Origin: Amborella trichopoda
Taxonomy: Eukaryota > Streptophyta > Magnoliopsida > Amborellales > Amborellaceae
Direction: 5' to 3'
NCBI RefSeq assembly: GCF_000471905.2
Contig: NW_006496628.1
Span: 903,395 to 967,394, forward strand
Length of the DNA: 64,000 nt
The notes beneath the pieces were generated by a model. It searched no databases. It was given only the letters and a program-made list of their open reading frames with translations, and was not told where the DNA came from. How positions within the stretch are numbered: the first letter of the stretch is position 1; each line of letters starts with the position of its first letter. A program made the position numbers and the translations under genes. This document shows positions 55,702-64,000 of the stretch, piece by piece.

Positions 55702-57724
55702 AAGCCTTGAGACATGGCCTACCGAAGAAGGAGACAAGATGCAGCGAAACAAAAGAAGAATGAAAACATGCAGTGAAACTAGCCAAAAGAGAAAAAAGAG
55801 GCGTTTCATTCATAAAGTTTTAACATTTCACAAGTGTTAACATATGGCAAAGAAAAGACACTTTAAAAAGCGATCAATGATAATATTGATCTCTGCCCTG
55901 GATGCTGCAGAAGAAGCCTCGACATGATGAATACGTGCCTTCAGTTCAACCACCATCTTAGCCTCCTGTTCCACGGAGATGGGTTCCAACTCGATAGTGC
56001 GACTGAGTTATGATAGATCCTAAGCCAAGGAGGCATCCAAGGCCTTTCTCTGAATCATTTCCCTCTCAAGATCAATAAATTCGTCCTTCAGCTTTCGCAT
56101 CTCCGCCCTTATTCCTATCATCCTATTGAAACAAGTTCTCCCCTCCATCTTGAGTTCAAGCTGATGGGCAACCATAGCGGCCTTCTTCTTTGCGCAGGAA
56201 TCTATTTCCTCACAGCAACATGAGATCGACACCTCCAAGGAAGCTACCTTGCTGCTCTCTGCCTCATGATGCGACTTCTCCAGCCTTTAGCTTTCCAATT
56301 CATTTAAAGTAGCACCAAGATGAGAGAGGACTTCTGACGCATTCCCGAAAACAGTGGTTGTAGCAGTAAATTCCTTGAGTTTGGCAAATGCCTCACCCAG
56401 GTCAGTGAAAGGTAGTTCCCTTAAATCCAGGAGACCCGCATGGAGCATGTCTGCAATTATGCTAGAAGCTGAAGATAAGTCTGAGTGGTACTACCGGGTC
56501 CACCACCATTGAAGGAACTTCAATTTCTAGGACTGGGCTCAAAGGGGTGATAGTTAAGTGACTCACTAGTTCTTCTGAAGCAATTGTGAAGCCCAAAGCC
56601 TCGGGCATCTATGATTGAAAGGCAGCCCTAGCCTGAACTTGCCTGATCTCCTCAGCCTCCTCACCTTGGTCTTCACTTGCTGTAGCCACCACTCTAGTCG
56701 CAGTGTGCTCCAAAGAAATCTCCTCCCCTCGTCTCTCACCCTTTTCCATGGCCTCAATAAGTGCAAGGCCAACATTTCTTCCTTGTTCCTCAGAGGGCAC
56801 CCCTTCCATTTGGCCTTCATCTTCTAAGATCACCACTTCAGCCTCAGCCATGGCCTCTTCTACCTGGCCCACATCCTCTACAGCAAGAACCACTGCCACA
56901 AAAGCTCAACCCTTCATCTTCATGACCCGCACACTCTGGGACAGCAGCCTCTTGATGCTCAGGAGCCTTACAAAGTATAAGCCCTTGCTCTTGAAAGATG
57001 CTTGGACCCTCGTTATCCATGATCACAGCCCTTGCCTCAGTTGGGGCAACAACTTCCTGAGGATCAGAGGCCCCATCAACTTCATGTTCCTCCCTTTCAG
57101 CAATAATTGCAGGACTTTCAACCCCATTGATCTCCATTGGAATTGGATCTGGCTGACCTAGAGGTACCACCCTAAGCTTCAGAGTCACTTCTCGATCAAA
57201 AGCGATGATGATACACTCAAAGGGGCCAGATTCATCCACCTCAGTCTCTGAAGAAGTCAAACATAATTTAGGAGAGGTAGAATATGATTGAGAAAGGGCA
57301 GAAGGTGGCATGGAGGGAGAAGCTAATGATTCAAAAGAGCAAGATATACCTCTTGATTACAAAATGAAAGGAAGCTTGGCACCCCTATGTCTTCGAGCAG
57401 GTCTAACAACCTGAGCTGGTGCACGAGTGCTGGTACGGGGAGAGCATTTCCTTTTCTTCCCTTTTGTTGGAGGAGAAGCAGCCACCTCAAAACTCCCCAC
57501 TTGCAAAGAGTTGGCTACAAGAGCACTATGGGGGCTGCTCCTTATCAACGCATTCAAGTCCTGGATTGGACGCCCTTCATGACTTGCGACTTTTCGGCCC
57601 TCCCTCCATTCAAAGACAGAGTTGATTTTATCGAAAAGGCTCCCTGTCCTCTTCTCCATGGCTAGAAATTGCGACGTCATCAGCCACTGTCTCCCGACGA
57701 ATCCCAAGAGCCTGTCAATTCCAG
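55702..57724 (-). pseudogene. Antisense gene of element C, 3' half
   Basis: On the minus strand, frames from 57,707 to 57,357 and 57,311 to 56,844 share a phase and carry GFVGRQWLMTSQFLAMEKRT, a basic stretch (KGKKRKCSP) and then an acidic stretch. Further frames at 56,820-56,566 and 56,238-56,020 follow after frameshifts; the last one (MEGRTCFNRMIGIRAEMRK, KDEFIDLEREMIQRK) looks like a coiled coil. It is taken as the C-terminal part of the gene whose N-terminal part is at 60,641-62,451, separated by the family X insertion at 57,725. No catalytic motif was recognised in this half. The 3' untranslated part lies at 55,702-56,000. Confidence 0.5.
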
Positions 57725-58659
57725 TGTCACGACCAAGCTCCCGTCTACCTAACCTTCACAACGGAAGGCGATCGGGCGTGGGTTTGTGATCCCAATGTAG
57801 TGTTTATTTCTCAAGTGGGGGTAAATTTAACGCCTCAATATGGTAATCACCAAACCAAGGAAGTAAACACTGATGTAAATTAAAACTTAACAAAGCCCAT
57901 TCTTGAGAAGGATATCACATTGTATTGTAGTTCAAAAGGTGATACAATTAAGTTCGAGGCTTCAAGGCCCATAATTAAAAAATCCCTAAGAAACAATCTA
58001 AGCAGGGGTGAGGGCCCCAAAACCTACAAGATTCTCGAGCTTCTTCGAAAAGTAGTTGCTTCAGTCTTCAATTGCAGCCCATACCTCCAACTTGTAGCCT
58101 ATAACTTTCAATCTACAGGGAGAAAAATATAGTGGAATTAGCTTTGAAGCTCAGCAAGCAGATCTAGTGCTATGCATGGATATTAAGCATACTTAGGTGC
58201 AAAGAATAGTGTCATTAATCATCATAATAGTGCAATAGTTGAGTATATTGGTTATCAAATCAATGCAGCGAATATAACATGATATCTAATATAAAAGTGC
58301 ATCCAACATAAGCAACACCAGGAAAGCAATACAAAAGAAGTCATGGTTTCAATATATGCATCTCATACTCACTCCCTAACTCATCTACTCCTGCTAGTAG
58401 AAGCTCTATCCATCAGGCTAAGCCAATCCCATTGCTCAAGGCTTCTATCATCCCACAGGAGGGAGGGTGATGACAAGCGGAGCAATCCACTTCATAATAC
58501 CCTCAACTCATGCACACAGTCCCCAGCGCACATTGGGTGTTTGACAGGCCGTTACCTTGCAAGGCATCAAATCAGATCTCATATCTCATATCATGAATCA
58601 TAGGGAGTGACCCTCTTTTCTCATCGAACCTATTCCTTTCATTGTGCAGGCTAGGGAAT

Positions 58660-59080
58660 ACGTCGACATCACTATCTTGGTGTACCTAGCTCCACTATCA
58701 GTAGGCTCAGGTACCACCACGTAGCGGCCAGTGTTCTCATCATTAGGTCCAGTGTCAACTACCGAAGGGCTCGAGTCCCAATGGGTAGCAGTCAGCATAG
58801 CAACACTGTATCCACTACCAATGAACTCAGGTCCCAATATGTAGTGGTCAGCATAACAACAAAGTATCCACTACCAATGGGCTCGGGTCCCAGTGTGTAA
58901 TGGTTAGCATAACAACATAATATCCACTAACAATGGCCTTGGGTCCCAACGCATAGTGGTTAGCATAACAACACAATATCCACTACCAATGGGCTCGGGT
59001 CCCAATGCGCAGTGGTTAGCATAACAACACAGTATGCACTACCAATGGGCTCGGGTCCCAATGCGTAGTGGTTAGCATTC
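58660..59080 (+). repeat. ~57-bp tandem repeat in family X, five to six units
   Basis: Units read TATCCACTACCAATGGGCTC, then GGGTCCCAATGCGTAGTGG, then TTAGCATAACAACACAA. Clear units start near 58,806, 58,863, 58,920, 58,977 and 59,033; earlier ones (58,690-58,800) are diverged. The other family X copy has a different repeat (TGTGAATGATGGT) at about this place. Confidence 0.85.
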
Positions 59081-60109
59081 TCATTAAAACAATATCATAA
59101 AAGTATGGAAGTCATCACTAGGCATTCATCTCGTGATTCATAGTATGACATTCACACATGAGCATCGTCCCTAGTGTTTTGACAATTATCATGAAGCTTT
59201 CATCGTGTGTGACATTATTGCATCATCTACTTTTCACATAGCATCTTATCAAGTAGCATTACTCTCATCATCTCGTAGTATGCACATGACAATTATCATA
59301 TAGCATTCATATTTATTATTCATTCAGTAAGCCTTAATGCTTCAATAAATAGCTAAATGAGAGAGTTAGATGCTTCATTTCTCAAGAAGGTCATTCCTTA
59401 CACCTAAGATTGAGGTGCAATCTTAAGCAAGCAACAGGGATGAGTAATGACATAGCCATACGTTTTCAAACATAAATCAAGATTCATAGAAAATTTCAAA
59501 AATCCTAAAACATGTAACCTTTCATTCATTCACGAGGCTTTACAATGGTTGCAATTTGGGGCATTTAGGTGTCATTTTCCTACCCAAAGAGGGTCAATGT
59601 TGCTGGAAATTCTTGCTGTTATAGTCATGTTACACGCTCATGAATTAACTCAAATCTCATTGAATAAGCTAGCAAGTTTGGCACAAAAAGGGCTCTAGGA
59701 TTTCTCTCAAAATTTACAATTTATTCTCCATTCATTCTTTTGCTTGAAAACATTCCATTAAGTTCAAATTAGGCCTAAAAAATATAGCACTAAACCGACT
59801 TACCTTGTTCACAGTGCTCCCATCCCTACACACAGCGCATCCGCCGCCCTCGGCATACCCCTTTGCTCTAGAGGCTACCACGGCGATGGCGCAGTGCTCG
59901 CGCAGGGCGTAAGGGAAAAGGGAAATGTAGAAGGAAAGAGGAAGCGGGCAGCGATGGGTCGAGGGTGCTATTTACAGACGTGATGGTACGTGTGGGTTAG
60001 TGGGAGTTGGTGAAGCTCACTCATTAGGTGTGGAAGAAAATTGTAGCAGGATTCAGCCGCACGGTGTGTCTCTGACAAAAGCGGTGCGACGCTGTCCCTC
60101 TTGGCCATC

Positions 60110-60470
60110 ATTCAACGCTTAATGCGCGCGGTGACAACGTCCTCCTCGTGTGCTAATACTCTACCTTCCACGCGGTGATAGCCTCCTCCTCGTGTGGCGA
60201 TACTCTGCTTTCCGCATGGTAATGGCCTTCCGCCTTCTGTGAAGTGATAGCCTTTCGCCTTCCGCACAGCGATAGCCTTACCCCTTTTGTTGAGTGATAG
60301 CCTTCCGCCTTCTACGTGGCGATAACCTTCTGCCTTCTGCGAGGCGATAGCCTTCTGCCTTCCACATGGTGATAGCCTTCCGCCTTCCGCACGACGATAG
60401 CCTTCTACCTTCCACACGGCGATAGCCTTCCGCGCGGCGATAGCCTTTTCTTTCTGCGGCAATTCTCCTT
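60110..60470 (+). repeat. GC-rich GCGATAGCCTTCCGCCTTC repeat
   Basis: GCGATAGCCTT or GTGATAGCCTT recurs about 12 times, with irregular 18-30 bp spacing filled by CCGCCTTCCGCAC-like text. The minus-strand frames through it (AEGYRRAEG, EGRRLSPCG) come from the repeat. It may belong to the right end of the family X insertion. Confidence 0.8.
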
Positions 60471-60640
60471 CTTGCATGCACGACATCTCTCCTTCCATAA
60501 GGCTGATGCTCACCTTTTGTCCTCATGGAAGGGCACGCATTTCTTCCTCTTAAGGCTCCCTTCTCTCCACTATTGCGAGAGGTGAGGCTCAATTGAATCG
60601 TGTTCCTTACATCTAGAATAACCCAAGTCAAAGACCTCAC

Positions 60641-62451
60641 CGAGAGTGGGAGTGTTGACGATCCTCCTTTGTCTAATCTCTTAACGCTAATTGTAATTTT
60701 CCCCTTTCCAGGGGTGATCAACGTCCTAGTATCCCGAGCTGGTAATCCACCACCATTGTGCATAAGCCCCAGTCACCCGGACCCTTATGCCAAAGTGGGG
60801 TAGCACATACTTGCTAATCTCCGTCACCTCCCAACATATGGACCATGCGGTCCATATATGCTTTGGCAACTAGGCTTCTCGAAGAGTCTCAAGCTCTTTC
60901 TTCTTCCTGGTGTTTACTCTGTCATGGAGCTTTTCAAAAAACACAGAGAAGGGGCAGCTTTGATCAAGCCCATGCTGACTGGCGAGGCGTTGAGGAAAGT
61001 ACCCTTCCAGTCAGGCCCTCTGTGGGGTCTGATAGGGCAAAACCCTCCCTCTAATGCTTAAGGTGAACATGAGCTCTCTAATAGTCGTGGAAGCGCTGTC
61101 TAACTCTTCCCCAGTTCATCAATAAAAGTGCGATCAGTAAAGCTTCCAAATGGAAATGGGACCTGACACATACTTGAGGAGTCATTTCCAAATAAGTTTC
61201 GTGCCTCTCTAGAGCTATGAAAGATAGCCTTTTGACCAGCAATTCTCATCAAGAAGGGGCACATTTATCCCCCACGCCTTGACTTCTGACATAGGTGGTA
61301 TAGAAATAGGCCCTTAGTGACCCATACACATAATGGATGGGAAATGGTGTTTTAAAGTCCCTGGGAAAGGCTTCGCCCCCCACAATGCCATTGCCCCCTT
61401 ATTTGCCTTTGTAGGCTTTCCCCCTCGAGATGGCTCTAGTCCGTGATAGATGTTACATAAGACTGGTTGAGCAAGAGCGTACTGGCACCCTCTTGCCATA
61501 TCGCATGCTACATAGAATGTGCCTGGACAGATGTCAGCCGCCCCTCCAGCAATAGCTAATTTGCATAAGAATAAGGTCAGGTAAGCGGCCAAGAAGACGA
61601 AGTCACCATTGGTCTCAGGTTGATAGATGGGAGGCGTCCCCTTTACAACTGCCTTCCCTTTCTTTCTTGAAGTACCTCGACCATCCTCAGGGTAATCTCC
61701 ATGAAAGAATTGCACCCATTCGGCGAAGGTTACCCGACAACTGCTAGACTTGGAAAGAAGCAATTGGTAAACCTCAAAACGTTTTCGGAGACTAGCAGGT
61801 GGTTCCTCTCCCCCTAGCTGGGCACCATCAAAGATGACCAAGTTTTGTCATACATTGCCCTGATCAGTGGAAGGTCACCAATGAATTGAATATCCAACAA
61901 GGAGATCCCTTCCTCCCCATGCCCAAAGTGCCTTGTGCTGCTAACATGACACCAAGTCTCTAGCAGTACCTTAATAGTATTGGGACACCGATCATAATAG
62001 CTGGCTGAGCATTGAACTGCTGCTAGCAAAGAAGCACGCTCAAGGATACTTTTGTGTGACCCCAGCACCTGGATGGTCCAAGAAGAGTACCCTTTATATA
62101 TTGGTGCTCCCCTTGCACTCGAGGGCCAGAAGACGATCATATTAACCCCTTGGTGTTCACCATTCTCCTCCCCAATGTGGTCGAATTGGCCCCAGAAGCT
62201 ATATTCCTATGCATCCAATGAAGGAGCGCCACCCCTTCTTTGATACTGACATTACCGTCATTGTCCCTCCGGACTTCAAAGCAAACTGGGTCGGTAATAC
62301 TGAGAGGCCACTTTGGTTTGTATATAGGTTCTGCCAACCAAATGGGCTCACCCCTCACTAAACTCTCACCAGTAAAATCACTGGCATCGACCTCTCATCC
62401 CCTTGGAAGGTTCTTCATGTTAAGGATTTTGTGAGAAGGCCTAGCCATCAT
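60641..62451 (-). pseudogene. Antisense gene of element C, plant mobile domain (PMD)-like N-terminal half
   Basis: On the minus strand the ATG at 62,451 (MMARPSHKILNMK) opens a frame that, across two frameshifts (near 62,140 and 61,840), carries ANSTTLGRRMVNTKG, NTIKVLLETWCHVSSTRHFG, EEGISLLDIQFIGDLPL, VTFAEWVQFFHGDYPEDGRG, FLAAYLTLFLCKLAI and ARGCQYALAQPVLCNIYHGL. The order of a WC phrase, a GITLLD-like phrase, FLAxxLxxFL and ARGxxxALAPxVL is typical of plant mobile domain proteins, host-related proteins often found antisense in Tat elements. Weaker frames continue to about 60,650. It is antisense to the element and has its own TATA-like box 922 bases upstream. Its role in the element is unknown; early stops make this copy inactive. 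Confidence 0.65.
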
Positions 62452-63372
62452 AGAAATTTTAAGGACTCACTCCTGTGCGTGAATCACCAAAGAATAAGCT
62501 AGCACCGACTGTGTTTGGCAAAGCCCACCACCGGCTGTGTTTACTAACGCTTGGCACCGGCTGTGTTCACTAACGCCTAGCACCGGTTGTGTTTGCTAAT
62601 GCCTAGTGTCGGCTGTGTTTGTCAATGCCTAGCACCGACTGTGTTCGCTAACACTTAACACCGGCTATGTCTGCCAATGCCTAGAGTCGGCTATTTTTTC
62701 TTAGCGCTGGCTGTTGTCGCTAATGCCTAGCGCCGATTATGTTTTCAAAGGACTATTGTTGCTCGTGTTCAAATCTACTGCACGTACTACATATTGTGCA
62801 CATGTCACCTTGAGCCCCGGTGTGCCTCCTGACAACTACCGGCCACAACATGGTCTGACACATGTCCTCACACGTGTGGACTGACAGCCGTTACCTTTCA
62901 GTGATTGTTCACTACGAGTGACCCTTCGCCTCCTCACAGCCTCTCAGTTTCTCATAGGGAAACTTCCCTCTTCCATTGGAAATTGACTCTGACACCTTCC
63001 CCTTCTTCTTCCCTAGGGCAAACAAGCCACTGAGAAAACTTGTAGAAAGCCGACGAAATTTTGCCCGTAGTTCCTTGCCATGAATTCTACCCTTTTTCCC
63101 CTTTCTAGCTATCCCGAGTTACTGCTGAAATCTTTAAAGCTCCCCTGCGGACCCCCCTGGTTTTCACTCAGCCTTCACCACAGACCCCTGCAACTTCTTG
63201 TGTTCTTGCTGGTGCTCTGTCTTCTCAGCTGGATCCTTCTCCTGCTTTGCAAACCTCACTCGAGTGCTCTACATGCTCGGTGGAGTTCTCGCTGGGAGTT
63301 CTCTCACTCTCACTGCTAAAATGACTTGGACGTTTTCCCTTCGGTATAACAATAAAAATGGGGTATGTCCCC
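62452..63372 (-). other. Leader of the PMD-like antisense gene
   Basis: The stretch lies between antisense TATA and ATG. From 62,500 to 62,760 it holds eight to nine units of a 28-30 bp repeat with core CCTAGCACCGGCTGTGTT. The part near the promoter (62,900-63,370) corresponds to the leaders at 20,290-20,953 and 28,300-28,933. Small plus-strand frames are not conserved. Confidence 0.5.
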
Positions 63373-63379
63373 TTATATA
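63373..63379 (-). promoter_or_regulatory. TATA-like box for the PMD-like antisense gene
   Basis: The minus strand reads CTATATAAGGGGACATACCCC around this position, matching TATAAAAAGGGGGAGAAACC at 20,954 in place and context. It would drive transcription leftward through the antisense gene. Confidence 0.6.
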
Positions 63380-64000
63380 GGCAAAGCTTCCTTGAAGTGC
63401 CCTCCACAAACTAGGAATGCTAGTCAAGTCCTTGAAGGCCAAATGACGATGGGCCAGACCCGTGGCCCCTATGAATGTTTGCTGCCGCCCATGAAAACTC
63501 AAGCAACAGAGACCAGGACTGGGTCATGCTCGGGTCTAAGGTCTGAACACTAACCCGTACTCAGCACCGGCTATGTTCTCGATTGCCCAGTGCCAGCTAT
63601 GTTCTCAATGACCTAGCACCGGTTGTGTTCTCAAAGACCTAGCACCGACTGTGTTCTCAAAGTCCCAGCGTCAATTGTGTTCTCAAGCATTAGCATTGAT
63701 TGTGCTCAACACCGGCCATGTTTTCAAGTTTACCACTGCGTGTGTCGTCATTGCGCATGCTAGAGAAACATGTGTTACCGCCGCCCGTGCTGGCGTCGCA
63801 CATGTCAGTGCTGCAACCGTTCAAGTCTACCGCTATGTGTGTCTTACCACTATCCCTAGTGAAGTAGCACCTAGGCCATGACTTGTTATCCCCAGTGGAG
63901 TTGCACCCAGGCCGTGACCTGTCATTCCCAATGGAGTTAGGAACGGGCCATTGTCCCTCATCCCTAGTAGGAGTCACACCCGTAATGCATCCCATTATCC
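63380..64000 (+). repeat. Non-coding 3' block of element C, runs off the window
   Basis: The order of the third 3' block (34,749-35,300) is repeated: promoter-adjacent text, then TAGCACCGGCTGTGTTCTC repeats (63,558-63,720, about six units), then CCCCAGTGGAGTTGCACCCAG-type text from 63,855. If the order holds, a 35-bp GACCTTAAACT array should follow just outside the window. Confidence 0.6.

Larger units (their letters stand above)
57725..60640 (-). mobile_element. Family X LTR-type insertion in the antisense gene
   Basis: The left end is TGTCACGACC at 57,725. Read on the minus strand the element ends GGTCGTGACA, as does the plus-strand fragment at 40,881-42,006, with which it shares 58,400-58,570. 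A TATA-like TAAATAG lies on the minus strand near 59,975. No coding sequence was seen, so it is probably a solo LTR. The right edge is unresolved between about 60,470 and 60,710; TTCCAG at 57,719-57,724 and 60,706-60,711 is a possible duplication, but the right end would then lack the expected CA. Confidence 0.5.

Noticed and set aside
1-64000. A host gene or a defence-type gene system
   Set aside because: Every long frame with recognisable motifs belongs to retrotransposon proteins or to the antisense genes they carry. Nothing supports an independent host locus or a prokaryotic-type system.

Overview
This is plant nuclear DNA made almost entirely of old, nested LTR retrotransposons. No host gene, tRNA, rRNA, CRISPR array or prokaryotic operon could be supported. 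The plant assignment rests on Ty3/gypsy pol domains of the Tat lineage (a plant-specific set with a second RNase H before the integrase), an antisense reading frame that looks like a plant mobile domain protein, and an initiator-tRNA-Met type primer-binding site in one inserted element. The species cannot be named from this sequence.

Layout. 1-7,792: rearranged LTR material (LTR A1, an inverted segment, LTR A2). 7,793-8,991: the leader of an element broken by the next LTR. 8,992-12,976: LTR B, with its first 1.38 kb present twice. 12,977-20,962: leader, gag, protease and a post-protease region, then an antisense gene relic and its putative promoter. 20,963-22,915: non-coding repeats, including a 35-bp array. 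22,916-27,470: a gag fragment joined to RT, RNase H, second RNase H and integrase. 28,011-29,831: another antisense-promoter relic and 35-bp array. 29,832-33,056: a second RT-to-integrase block. 33,861-37,985: a third antisense-promoter relic, 35-bp array and pre-LTR repeats. 37,986-40,880: LTR C. 42,185-55,701: a second gag-protease element, split by an 8.76-kb LTR insertion (45,906-54,664) that itself carries a 2-kb DNA-transposon-like insertion. 55,702-63,379: its antisense gene, interrupted by another LTR-type insertion, and the antisense promoter. The window ends in the non-coding 3' block of this element.

How the parts relate. Two related element types appear mixed. One type (18 kb and 55 kb copies) encodes gag, protease and a post-protease region ending in a stop, followed directly by an antisense gene; it has no RT or integrase and would depend on another element for replication. 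The other type carries RT, both RNases H and integrase. Both types share the same non-coding 3' block. Between LTR B and LTR C three such 3' blocks follow each other with no LTR between them, and the 35-bp arrays sit exactly at the joins to truncated coding sequence.

All coding regions carry stops and frameshifts, so they are annotated as pseudogenes. Boundaries of LTRs and repeat blocks come from reading copies against each other by eye and are approximate unless a terminus or target-site duplication is stated.
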